From the NCBI GenBank assembly GCA_900317055.1, contig ONFF01000008.1, positions 40,421-104,420 of the forward strand: a stretch of DNA of 64,000 bases. Reading direction: 5' to 3'. This DNA comes from an uncultured Bacteroidales bacterium. GTDB taxonomy: Bacteria; Bacteroidota; Bacteroidia; Bacteroidales; F082. The position numbers and the translations under genes were made by a program. How positions within the stretch are numbered: position 1 is the stretch's first letter; each line of letters opens with the position of its first letter. The notes beneath the pieces were generated by a model that saw nothing but the letters and a program-made list of their open reading frames with translations, ran no database searches and was not told the DNA's origin. Positions 28,588 through 37,113 of the stretch are shown here, piece by piece.

Positions 28588-29049
28588 ATGGGAAGCTCAC
28601 TCGCAAGAAACGACATCCATCTCGTCTTCCATATCAAGTACTGTAGCATGGAGATACGCGACAAAGACCTCGGGCAGGTGTTCGCCTACATCGGAGGTGT
28701 CATCCGCAACATGGGTGGCATACCCGTAGAAATCGGTGGTATCGGCAATCATATTCACATCCTCACCTCATTGCCCAAGACGATCTCCTTGTCCGAATTC
28801 GTGAAGCGCATCAAGGCCTACAGCAGCAAGTGGATCAAGACCTTGGATGAACAGTATTACGAAGGCTTCTGCTGGCAGGCGGGCTATGGTGCTTTCTCCG
28901 TAAGCTACAACGCCCTTGACAATGTGGTTCGATACATCCGCAACCAAGCGGCACACCACCACCGCACCGACTGGAGAGACGAATACAAGCAACTCTTGGA
29001 CGAGGCAGGCGTGGAGTATGACGAGCGATGGGCGTTTGAGACGGATTGA
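28588..29049 (+). CDS. IS200-like Y1 transposase (TnpA)
   Basis: 153 residues from the ATG at 28588, the length of IS200/IS605 TnpA; upstream codons in the same frame are repeat DNA and are not included. HUH motif GGIGNHIHILTSLP (His-x-His, about 52-65), the helix SLSEFVKRIKAYSSKWI, and the catalytic tyrosine in NVVRYIRNQAAHH (about 115-127) are all intact, so it may be active. These enzymes move single-stranded DNA by recognising hairpins at the element ends. Palindrome family 2 lies on both sides (28183-28428 and 29073), suggesting these are its targets. No TnpB accompanies it. Confidence 0.9.
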   Translation: MGSSLARNDIHLVFHIKYCSMEIRDKDLGQVFAYIGGVIRNMGGIPVEIGGIGNHIHILTSLPKTISLSEFVKRIKAYSSKWIKTLDEQYYEGFCWQAGYGAFSVSYNALDNVVRYIRNQAAHHHRTDWRDEYKQLLDEAGVEYDERWAFETD

Positions 29050-29072
29050 GGCGGGCATACTTGGACGAGAAG

Positions 29073-29090
29073 CGGAGGTTGAAACCGTCT
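29073..29090 (+). repeat. Palindrome family 2 copy after the IS200-like gene
   Basis: CGGAGGTTGAAACCGTCT, 23 bases after the transposase stop and just before the end of the convergent nuclease gene. Confidence 0.7.
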
Positions 29091-29093
29091 GAA

Positions 29094-30305
29094 CTACGGC
29101 ATCCTTAATTGCAACTCGTCAATCTCAGAAATTATTTCCTCGAACTTTTTCTTGATGTAATCAAATACTTTCCCTTGAACAATGTTATCAATAATTTCAT
29201 AATTCCAATTACGAATATCATTTTGCAAGAATTCCCATCCATAAGGCCATTCTTCATCATTTGGGTCAAAAGAGTTTAAACAATTCAATTTACAATCTTT
29301 ACGATCTTTTTTGGATATTTTATTCTTCCGATTTGGCACTTCAAACCAACTTACACCTACAAACATATCAGCCCAATACTTTCTGTTTTTCGTCCAAATA
29401 AAAATCCCATAATATTTCCATTCTTCCCTATATATCCATGCCCCTGCTCCATTCCAATCCCCTGCAATTTCCAATTCTTTACCAAACAGCATTTGCTTTT
29501 GTTTTGCTAGTTTTTCCAATGGATTCCATATATACTTTTCAAGAATCATCCCAAACCATTCATCTTGAAGTTGCAACATCTCGCCTACGGCAATAACGTT
29601 CTTGGAATCAAGCATTATCGACATCAAATTATTTTTGTATGTTGTATCCATATCTGTATTGGTGATTTGTTTCACAAGTTCACAATATTGCTTTATAACA
29701 GATTGAACCAATGGCTTACTATCGGAAATGGAATAACACTTTTCAAGCCATTCAACAATCTCTTTTTCAAAGGATATGACTTTATACTCATCTTTTCCCA
29801 ATGAACAATCATCAGGCTCATGTCCATCAAGAGAAAGATAAACTAGTTTGTATCCGTTGGGGAACTCTTTTTTAGCATAATTGTTATATCTAAGCATTTG
29901 GTTCTTTTGGTCACTCGCATAGATTTTATTTTCAATAATGACGGCATGGTTTCCATCTTCAATGATAATATCTATTCTACCGCCTTCTGTTCCCATATCG
30001 TTTACTGGGCCAATCACACGCTCAACAATATCATTGTGCCCGCATCGACAATAGTCCAAATAATCATCTGATGTTTCTATCACTTCCAAAAAAGCCTGAA
30101 GGAAACGTTGAGACAATCCATGAGAACCTTTAGGATTTAGCAACTCAGCAATAAAAGCAGAGTGCAGCCGCACCTCTTCCGTCCGCAAACCAATTGTATT
30201 GAACACATTAAAGAATTCACCTTTTTCTCGTTTCTTTTCTTCCACTTTCTTCTCTTGTTCGTAAAGTTTTGAGATAGAGTCTAGCATTTTTATAGTTGTT
30301 TCCAT
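29094..30305 (-). CDS. PD-(D/E)XK nuclease superfamily protein (PDDEXK_4-like)
   Basis: 403 residues, soluble. The N-terminal segment FFNVFNTIGLRTEEVRLHSAFIAELLNPKGSHGLSQ is the lead-in typical of the PDDEXK_4 family; the nuclease core is GGRIDIIIEDGNHAVIIENKI, giving D (about 109) and E-x-K (about 120-122), followed by the conserved QNQMLRYNNYAKK helix. The C-terminal half (about 220-403) is family-specific and of unknown role. Such proteins are common in defence or mobile islands, but their function is mostly unproven. It sits alone, next to the IS200-like element, and has A/T-rich codon use unlike the housekeeping genes nearby, consistent with recent transfer. Confidence 0.8.
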   Translation of the reverse strand: METTIKMLDSISKLYEQEKKVEEKKREKGEFFNVFNTIGLRTEEVRLHSAFIAELLNPKGSHGLSQRFLQAFLEVIETSDDYLDYCRCGHNDIVERVIGPVNDMGTEGGRIDIIIEDGNHAVIIENKIYASDQKNQMLRYNNYAKKEFPNGYKLVYLSLDGHEPDDCSLGKDEYKVISFEKEIVEWLEKCYSISDSKPLVQSVIKQYCELVKQITNTDMDTTYKNNLMSIMLDSKNVIAVGEMLQLQDEWFGMILEKYIWNPLEKLAKQKQMLFGKELEIAGDWNGAGAWIYREEWKYYGIFIWTKNRKYWADMFVGVSWFEVPNRKNKISKKDRKDCKLNCLNSFDPNDEEWPYGWEFLQNDIRNWNYEIIDNIVQGKVFDYIKKKFEEIISEIDELQLRMP

Positions 30306-30333
30306 ATCATCAGTTTTTTAGCGAAAAACTACA

Positions 30334-31041
30334 CTATTTTTCCAACTCATCCAAACTCTTCACCAACTCCTCCACCCCTTCCACCGCCTTAGCCTTGATA
30401 TGCTGGAACCCAGCCGGCAGGCCTCCTTTCAGGTCTTTCGGATCAATCAGGAACTTGGGTATCTCACTTGGGGCATACTCGACCAATCCAGCCGCCGGAT
30501 ATACCACCAACGAAGTGCCGATGACCACGAAGATGTCGGCCTGTTGCACCCAATATTCTGCCAATTCCATACCGTCGACATACTCGCCGAACCATACAAT
30601 ATAAGGTCGCAGTTGCGAACCATCAGCGGCTTTGTCACCTAATCGAATGGGGACATCAAGCGGATAGTCCTTGATGCAATTGGGGTCGAGGCGGTTGCGT
30701 GATGAAGTCACCTTGCTCAACTCGCCGTGAAGATGCAGCACCTTGCTACTGCCTGCCCTTTCGTGAAGATTGTCCACATTCTGGGTGATGATGGTTACAT
30801 CGTATTGTTTTTCCAAGTCCGCCAAAACACGATGTGCATGGTTCGGTTCCACTTCCAACAGGTTTTTCCGACGGGCATTGTAGAAATCAAGCACTGCCTG
30901 AGGGTCTTCCTCAAAACCCTCAACACTGGCCAACTTCATAGCATCATACTTGCCCCACATGCCATTGGCATCCCGAAAGGTAGGGATTCCGCTTTCGGCG
31001 CTGATGCCTGCGCCGGTGAAGACTACAAGTTTTTGCCGCAT
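30334..31041 (-). CDS. Sir2-family NAD-dependent protein deacylase
   Basis: 235 residues from the ATG at 31041 (MRQKLVVFTGAGIS); an upstream in-frame ATG adds 11 unlikely residues. NAD-binding motifs FTGAGISAESGIPTFRD (8-24), ITQNVDNLHERAG (catalytic His region LHLHGEL near 119) and IGTSLVVYPAAGLV are intact. The FYNARR segment has the Tyr-x-x-Arg pattern seen in class III sirtuins, which favour succinyl- or malonyl-lysine. Odd: the four zinc cysteines are not there; the region after LHGEL has a single Cys (RLDPNCIKD). I believe related Bacteroidetes sirtuins share this loss. It removes acyl groups from lysines using NAD, in the cytoplasm. Confidence 0.9.
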   Translation of the reverse strand: MRQKLVVFTGAGISAESGIPTFRDANGMWGKYDAMKLASVEGFEEDPQAVLDFYNARRKNLLEVEPNHAHRVLADLEKQYDVTIITQNVDNLHERAGSSKVLHLHGELSKVTSSRNRLDPNCIKDYPLDVPIRLGDKAADGSQLRPYIVWFGEYVDGMELAEYWVQQADIFVVIGTSLVVYPAAGLVEYAPSEIPKFLIDPKDLKGGLPAGFQHIKAKAVEGVEELVKSLDELEK

Positions 31042-31143
31042 AATAGTGTAATTAAAAGTGATTAGATTTTGCAAAGATACACAAACAAGCTAAAACCCGC
31101 ACTATTTCACATTAAGCAAAGTCCCGAAGGGACGGCCCTACCA

Positions 31144-31317
31144 CATCGGAGGTTTCAACCTCCGTCTAAAAGTGTCAGTACAACCTCACCTCATCGGAGG
31201 TTTCAACCTCCGCAAAAAAAACAGCGGTACGCCCCTACCCCATCGGAGGTTTCAACATCCGTCTAAAAGTGTCAGTGCAACCTCACCTCATCGGAGGTTT
31301 CAACCTCCGTTCAAATC
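31144..31317 (+). repeat. Four tandem palindrome family 2 units, 48-49 bp period
   Basis: CGGAGGTT-TC-AACCTCCG begins at 31147, 31195, 31244 (one base changed, AACATCCG) and 31292. Spacers are about 30 bp; the first and third are nearly identical (TCTAAAAGTGTCAGT...), the second differs. Orientation is opposite to the 28.2 kb array. Not a CRISPR. Confidence 0.85.
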
Positions 31318-32639
31318 CGCTTCCTCCCCCAATCCGCCTTCCAAATATACACCAGCGAAATCAGTCCAATGAGGATGTTGTAGACCCACTCGGCGGTCCA
31401 AACGCCGGCGATGGTGGAGGTCTTCGACATCAAGAAGACATAGATAATGTATATGATGAGGATGCCGAACTCCAAGGCCATGGCTGCCGTGGTGTTGCCC
31501 GTGCCCGAGACGGCCTCAAAGAAGGTCATGGAGAAGGCACCCAACAAGGTGGCGACACAAATCACATAAACCGAAGGGATAGCCGCCTGCGCCAAAGCCA
31601 AGTCTTCAGTGTAAATTTGAAGAACCAGCTGCGGAATGATGGCCACAACAACAACCAACACCAAAGAGCATAAGAAACTGTTCTTCACCACTTTCCAGAT
31701 GCTTGCCATCACCTCGTTGCTCTTGCCCTCACCAATGATGCGACTGGTCAGAGTGTTGGCAGTCGAGGCAAAGGCAATACCCGGGATGATGAGGATCATA
31801 TAGGTGCTGCGGACCACCGACGAAACGCCGATGGCGGTCTCTCCCATCTTCTCGATCATGACGAAGAAGATGAACCAAGCACCGAACGAGAACAGACGCT
31901 GTATCATGCTCGGGAAAGCCACCTTGAGAATATCGCCCATTAAGGCAGGCTGCCACTTGTGCCAACGGAACATGCCGTATTCCTCATGCGGTATCTTGAT
32001 GTAGGTGTAAATCCAGAAAAAGAAAAACGCCGTGATTTCAGCCAACAGCGAAGCCAAAGCCGCGCCGCCGATGCCCATCTCTGGCAAACCCACATGGCCG
32101 AAGATCAAAGCCCAGTCGAAGAAAATGTTGACCACCGCCATAATGATGGTCGAGAAGGTGATGACTTGGGTGCTGCTGATGCCGACATAGAAGGAGCGGA
32201 ACAGGAAGTTGAACACAACGAACATGATGCCGAACTGCCTGAATTTCAAGTATTCGTTGGCCGCAGCATAGATGTTTTCCGACTCAATGATGACTTGCAA
32301 CAGCCGATGGCTGAAGAAGAACAGAATGCTGAACAACAAAAGGCCCAACCCCAGCACAAACAATGCCCCATGCTGAAACACCACGCCGATTTTGCTGAAG
32401 TTGCCCTCGCCGTAACGCCGTGCTATAAAGATCTGTATGCCCACGGCAAAACCCATCGCCAAGGTGGTGAAGACAAAATAATACAAGCCTGCCATCATGG
32501 AGGCGCTCAGCTCGATGGTGCCAAGGTGACCCAAGAAAGCGGTGTCGGTAAAGGTGATGATGGTCTGCGCCAAGTTGCCCAACATGATGGGGTATGCAAT
32601 GCGCCAGATCTCGCGGTTCGATACGGTGGTTTTAATCAT
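31311..32639 (-). CDS. MATE-family multidrug/sodium antiporter
   Basis: 442 residues with about twelve hydrophobic segments. It opens with NREIWRIAYPIMLGNLAQTIITFTDTAFLGHLGT, the MATE N-terminal pattern (Pro-x-x-x-x-x-x-x-x-x-x-x-D in helix 1-2), and has a second MATE half beginning VAFPSMIQRLFSFGAWFIFF. It probably exports cationic compounds driven by Na+ or H+. No regulator is adjacent; the upstream gene is divergent (T9SS protein at 32777). Its stop overlaps the last unit of the palindrome array at 31292, an unusual case of a REP-like unit touching coding sequence. Confidence 0.92.
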   Translation of the reverse strand: MIKTTVSNREIWRIAYPIMLGNLAQTIITFTDTAFLGHLGTIELSASMMAGLYYFVFTTLAMGFAVGIQIFIARRYGEGNFSKIGVVFQHGALFVLGLGLLLFSILFFFSHRLLQVIIESENIYAAANEYLKFRQFGIMFVVFNFLFRSFYVGISSTQVITFSTIIMAVVNIFFDWALIFGHVGLPEMGIGGAALASLLAEITAFFFFWIYTYIKIPHEEYGMFRWHKWQPALMGDILKVAFPSMIQRLFSFGAWFIFFVMIEKMGETAIGVSSVVRSTYMILIIPGIAFASTANTLTSRIIGEGKSNEVMASIWKVVKNSFLCSLVLVVVVAIIPQLVLQIYTEDLALAQAAIPSVYVICVATLLGAFSMTFFEAVSGTGNTTAAMALEFGILIIYIIYVFLMSKTSTIAGVWTAEWVYNILIGLISLVYIWKADWGRKRI

Positions 32640-32710
32640 AGACTAGCTAACAATGAATGGCAAAAATACACAATCCCAAGAATACTTTTCCAGATTTTTC
32701 AATCCACCCC

Positions 32711-32740
32711 TTGTAAAATTCATTTTTTTATCTATTTTTG
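32711..32740 (+). promoter_or_regulatory. Bacteroidetes promoter for the choice-of-anchor protein
   Basis: TTG at 32711-32713, 19-base spacer, TATTTTTG at 32733-32740; start codon 36 bases further. Confidence 0.65.
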
Positions 32741-32776
32741 CCGCTGTCAAAATGTTGAAAAAAAGAACTTTGCGAA

Positions 32777-35347
32777 ATGAAAAGAAAAAGAACACTATTC
32801 CTGATTACCATACTACTGGGCTTTCTATTTTCAGGGAAACTGCACGCCCAACTTATTGTGACAGAAGCCTCAGACCTGAATGGCTGGACAGCGGATTCAT
32901 TGGTCAGAAACATCCTATTGGACAATGGCGTCACCATATCCAATGCCAAATTCAACGGTTCCGAAAGAATCATTTATTGCAACCTCATTGGTAAGTTCGA
33001 GACAGGTAGTACACCTACCAACATCGGTATGGAGTCTGGTCTCATCCTGGCTACTGGAGGAGTGAGTGTCGCTGTCGGCCCAAACGACTCAGATGAAACA
33101 ATGGTTCCTTCAACATGTGACGCGTATTACGATGATGATTTAGCCTCCATTGCCTCTGGAACAACACAAAATGTCGCAGTGCTTGAGTTTGATTTTATCC
33201 CTTGGGATAATACATTGACTTTCAGTTTTGTGTTCGGCTCTGAAGAATATATGGAATGGGTCGGCGGGGATTACAACGACGTATTTGGCTTTTTTGTGGA
33301 AGGAATCAATCCTGCCGGCGGATATTACGACCATCAGAACATGGCCTTGATACCTGGAACGACAGATGTCGTCAGCATCGACAATGTGAACCTCAACCAC
33401 AATTCAGCGTATTACATCGACAATACAGGAGGCTCTACCATTCAATTTGACGGTTTCACAACCTTGATTGAAGTAAGTTTCAACGTGGTTCCCATGTCGA
33501 ATTACCATATCAAAATGGCCATTTGTGACGTAGGTGACGAGTTTGCTGATTCAGGCGTTTTCCTTAAGGCACATAGTTTTTCTACCAACTTCAATTACAC
33601 CATGACAATTGACGGCTGGGATTATTCGGAAATCCCTGAAGACCATTATTTCTGCACCAATCAAGCCTTGGAATTCAATACGGAAACCAACTGGCACTAT
33701 GATGACGTGACATGGTATTTTGGCGATGGCACTTCAGCGCAAGGCGAACAGGTTACCCACACTTATACCACTGACGGTTTCTATACTGTAACCAATGTGC
33801 TTCATAACCCTCACAGAACAATGGATTCGCTCTATCTTACCAAAACGATAAATGTCAGGACCTTGATTTCAGAAGAGTATGCAACTGCATGCGACAGCTA
33901 TGATTGGCGAGGGAATACTTATACTGAAAGCGGCACATACACCCAGATTGTCCATACACCTGGAACCTGCGACAGCACTTTGATACTTCACCTGACCATC
34001 AACCCTGTTGACACGACCTATCTTAACATTACAGCATGTGATGAATATGAATGGTATAACACGACTTACACCGAATCTGGAGTATACACCCATCTGGCGC
34101 AGAGCATTGATGGATGCGACAGCCTTTTGCTCTTGAACCTTGTCATCAGTGGAAGCTATAATTCAGAGGAAAATGTAACAGCATGCAACAACTACCATTG
34201 GCGTGGAACCAACTTTACGAATAGCGGCACATACGTAAATATTATTCAAGAACCCGGAACTTGTGACAGCACCTTTGTGCTACACCTTACCCTTGGCCAT
34301 GATTTCCAAGGTGACACAGCGGCAGTCGCATGCAACGCGTTCACCTGGCACGGTGCCACCTATACGGAATCGGGTGATTACGCGTATTCGTCACAAACGG
34401 CTCTTGGCTGCGACAGTACAATTACGCTGCATCTTACGATAGATCATGAGCGAATCCATCCAACTGAAAGAGTGAAAACATGCGAAAACTCGTTCACATG
34501 GCGTAATCACGAGTACTTCCATGATGGTGTTTATTACGACACTATTACCGATTCTATTGGATGCGACGATATCTATATACTAGACCTTACCATCAAGAAA
34601 GGTTATGAAGCTAGCTTGGTGGAAACGGTGTGCGACAGGTATCCGTGGAAGGCAGCCCCAGATGGCTATCTTACGGAGTCAGGTCATTATCAGTATGAAG
34701 GTCTGACTAGAGATGGCTGTGATAGCATTATTGATTTGAACCTTACCGTGAATTACGAACCTAATCCAGTTTTGGAGTGCATCACGCCAACCATCGAGTC
34801 ACCGCATTATCCTATCACAGCGACAGAGTTCAATGTGAAATGCTATACCTTCCAAGCTATCGACTCTCTTTCCGATTTCACGTGGATTGACAGCCTATGC
34901 GAATGGAGCATTTCAAAACCGAGCTGGCGCATCGTCCCTTCCGACGACAATCGCACTTGCATCTTGTATCCGATGGATTGGGTGGAGGATACCGTTTGGC
35001 TTACCTTCAAAGCGGTGAGCCCTTGTTCGAAAGAGGAAGATATAGTGCGTTATTGGCTTATACCATCATTCTATGGCATCAACGAACAGGATGATCCTAG
35101 GAGCACCTTCGATATCATTCCCAACCCCAACAATGGAGAAATGGAACTACGTTTTGAAGACATGGAGGGTAAAGTTGTGGTCAAAGTGTATGATATGATG
35201 GGAGGTTTGATTGATGTTATCCAAACCTTTAACGCCTCATGCACCAAAGAATTGGAGTACAGTATGAAAAGACGCGCAAAAGGGATTTATTTCTTCGTGG
35301 CTACTGGAAAAGAGGGCACCTTGACCAAAAAGGTGGTCGTCAGATAG
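32777..35347 (+). CDS. Secreted choice-of-anchor L adhesin-like protein with T9SS sorting domain
   Basis: 856 residues, signal peptide to about residue 25 (FSGKLHAQ). Residues about 28-265 match the choice-of-anchor L domain (SGLILATGGVSVAVGPND; FSFVFGSEEYMEWVGGDYND). Then a PKD-like domain (VTWYFGDGTSAQGEQVTHTY, about 310-340). Residues about 365-665 hold at least six repeats of about 50 residues with the frame ACDSYDWRGNTYTESGTYT...GTCDSTLILHLTI; each has two Cys. A last beta domain and a C-terminal type A sorting domain (FDIIPNPNNGEMELRFEDM to LTKKVVVR) follow. It is expected on the cell surface, perhaps in adhesion or matrix. Ligand unknown. Confidence 0.88.
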   Translation: MKRKRTLFLITILLGFLFSGKLHAQLIVTEASDLNGWTADSLVRNILLDNGVTISNAKFNGSERIIYCNLIGKFETGSTPTNIGMESGLILATGGVSVAVGPNDSDETMVPSTCDAYYDDDLASIASGTTQNVAVLEFDFIPWDNTLTFSFVFGSEEYMEWVGGDYNDVFGFFVEGINPAGGYYDHQNMALIPGTTDVVSIDNVNLNHNSAYYIDNTGGSTIQFDGFTTLIEVSFNVVPMSNYHIKMAICDVGDEFADSGVFLKAHSFSTNFNYTMTIDGWDYSEIPEDHYFCTNQALEFNTETNWHYDDVTWYFGDGTSAQGEQVTHTYTTDGFYTVTNVLHNPHRTMDSLYLTKTINVRTLISEEYATACDSYDWRGNTYTESGTYTQIVHTPGTCDSTLILHLTINPVDTTYLNITACDEYEWYNTTYTESGVYTHLAQSIDGCDSLLLLNLVISGSYNSEENVTACNNYHWRGTNFTNSGTYVNIIQEPGTCDSTFVLHLTLGHDFQGDTAAVACNAFTWHGATYTESGDYAYSSQTALGCDSTITLHLTIDHERIHPTERVKTCENSFTWRNHEYFHDGVYYDTITDSIGCDDIYILDLTIKKGYEASLVETVCDRYPWKAAPDGYLTESGHYQYEGLTRDGCDSIIDLNLTVNYEPNPVLECITPTIESPHYPITATEFNVKCYTFQAIDSLSDFTWIDSLCEWSISKPSWRIVPSDDNRTCILYPMDWVEDTVWLTFKAVSPCSKEEDIVRYWLIPSFYGINEQDDPRSTFDIIPNPNNGEMELRFEDMEGKVVVKVYDMMGGLIDVIQTFNASCTKELEYSMKRRAKGIYFFVATGKEGTLTKKVVVR

Positions 35348-35448
35348 TTTCTTTACTCAACATACTCTTTTCACTCGAATCGACACATACATATTTATCA
35401 CGCAGAATCCGCAAAATTATGGGAATCGCAATGCGATGATTGGTTTGC

Positions 35449-35532
35449 GTCCGGCAGGTTCTGCGATTTCAGCGAATTCTGCGTGAAGCAATCGTGTCCA
35501 GCAGGTTCTGCGATTTCAGCGAATTCTGCGTG
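35449..35532. repeat. Tandem direct repeat of 37 bp
   Basis: Units 35449-35485 and 35496-35532 differ at one base (GTCCGGCAGG/GTCCAGCAGG) and are 10 bases apart. It lies between convergent genes. The TTCTGCG...CGAATTCTGCG wording also appears once, degenerate, near 35400. Confidence 0.8.
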
Positions 35533-35540
35533 GAAAAAAA

Positions 35541-37049
35541 CTACTTCGCGTGAAGCGCAGCGTATGCCTTCCCCAAATGCTCCGTGATATCAGAAGCCAT
35601 CAATGCCTCCTGCCCAATCTCATCGGCGGCAAGGTCACCAGCGAGACCATGGAGATACACACCCAACACGGCAGCTTCTTCGGGCGAATAGCGTTGCGCC
35701 AAAAGCGAGAGGATGATGCCTGTCAGCACATCACCGCTGCCCGCCGTGGCCATGCCAGGATTGCCCGTGGTGTTGAAGAAGATGGTACCGTTGGGCATCG
35801 CGACGGTGGTGTGCGCGCCTTTCACGATGACGACGAGGTTGTATTTGGTGGCCAGTTCCCTTTGTTTCTCAAGGCGTTCAAACGAGGTCGAGGTCTTCCC
35901 TACCAAGCGTTCAAACTCCTTGGGATGCGGCGACAGTATCGTTTTGGCAGGCAGGAACGGAAGCCAAGTCGGGTTGTCGGAGAGGATGTTCAAGGCGTCG
36001 GCATCCATGACGAGCGGCACTTGCACCTCTTGAATCAGGCGTTTCAAGGCGCGGACGGTGTCATCCGCCTTGCCCAAGCCCGGACCCACGCCCACAGCGG
36101 TATAGGCATCCAATTTGCCAAATGTCGAGAAGCAGGTTTCTGAGTCGTCGCCATCAATCATCGCCTCGGGGATGGCGGTCTGCAAAGGCAGTTGCGCCAC
36201 CTTGGGCAGATGTACGCTCAACAGGCCAACACCCGTGCGCAGACAGGCTTTCGCGCCCAGCAAAGCCGCGCCTGTCTTGCCTTCGGAGCCAGCAATCAGC
36301 ATGGCGTGGCCGTAGGTGCCTTTGTGGGAGTATTTCGTGCGGTTGTGCAGTATCGGCTTCACCATCGCCTTGACGGTCAGCAGGTTGTTGGTCTCCACCT
36401 CTTCCAGATAGCGCGGGTGCAGGCCGATGTCCAACACCTCGAAGCGACCCACATACGGGTCGTTCTCGGGAAGCAGAAAAGCCAACTTGGGGTTTTGGAA
36501 GGTCAGCGTGTAGTCGGCCTTGAAGATGAAGCCCAAGACGCTGGGCTCGTCGGCGAAAAGGCCCGAAGGAATGTCGATGGCCACGCGGATGGCCTTGCTT
36601 TGGTTGAGGTAGGCAATCAGGTCGGCAGTCATGCCCTGCGGCGGACGGTTAAGGCCCGAGCCAAAGATGGCGTCGACGACCACATCGTTGGCATCGACTT
36701 TCGGGAAGTCGTCCTCGGTGAGGATGTCGAACATTGGCACCTTGGTCTCGTTCACGAGGCGGTAGTAGTTCACCTCGCAGTCGTGGCTCATGCGGTCGCT
36801 GTAGCGCACCATAAACACCTGCGGGACAATCTCTTGCTCGTTGAGCAGACGGGCCACCTCGAGGCCGTCGCCGCCATTGTTGCCCATACCGCAGAAGATC
36901 TTGATGGTCTTGTCGCGCGGCGTACGGCGGTAAAGCCATTCAAAGACTTTGGTGGCCGCCCGTTCCATCAGGTCAATCGATTCGATGGGTTCGTTTTCGA
37001 TTGTGTATTTGTCCGCTTCGCGGATTTGTTGGACTGAGAGGATTTTCAT
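35541..37049 (-). CDS. nnr: Bifunctional NAD(P)H-hydrate epimerase / ADP-dependent dehydratase
   Basis: 502 residues: an N-terminal YjeF_N epimerase domain (about 1-215; GMGNNGGDGLEVARLL at 54-69, VDAIFGSGLNRPP) and a C-terminal ribokinase-like dehydratase (about 225-500; HKGTYGHAMLIAGSEGKTGAALL, GPGLGK, VMDADALN, TGNPGMATAGSGDVLTGII). Together they repair hydrated NAD(P)H: the epimerase interconverts R and S forms and the dehydratase restores NADH using ADP. Both catalytic regions look complete. Single-gene unit. Confidence 0.95.
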   Translation of the reverse strand: MKILSVQQIREADKYTIENEPIESIDLMERAATKVFEWLYRRTPRDKTIKIFCGMGNNGGDGLEVARLLNEQEIVPQVFMVRYSDRMSHDCEVNYYRLVNETKVPMFDILTEDDFPKVDANDVVVDAIFGSGLNRPPQGMTADLIAYLNQSKAIRVAIDIPSGLFADEPSVLGFIFKADYTLTFQNPKLAFLLPENDPYVGRFEVLDIGLHPRYLEEVETNNLLTVKAMVKPILHNRTKYSHKGTYGHAMLIAGSEGKTGAALLGAKACLRTGVGLLSVHLPKVAQLPLQTAIPEAMIDGDDSETCFSTFGKLDAYTAVGVGPGLGKADDTVRALKRLIQEVQVPLVMDADALNILSDNPTWLPFLPAKTILSPHPKEFERLVGKTSTSFERLEKQRELATKYNLVVIVKGAHTTVAMPNGTIFFNTTGNPGMATAGSGDVLTGIILSLLAQRYSPEEAAVLGVYLHGLAGDLAADEIGQEALMASDITEHLGKAYAALHAK

Positions 37050-37113
37050 ATTTTCTTATTTTGATATTGCCTTCGGCAAGAAATCTTTCAAAATCAACAA
37101 TCTACATTAACAC

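Noticed and set aside
31144-31317. CRISPR array
   Set aside because: Regular 18-base repeats at 48-49 bases, but the repeat is shorter than CRISPR repeats, two spacers are nearly identical, the same palindrome occurs singly elsewhere, and there are no cas genes.
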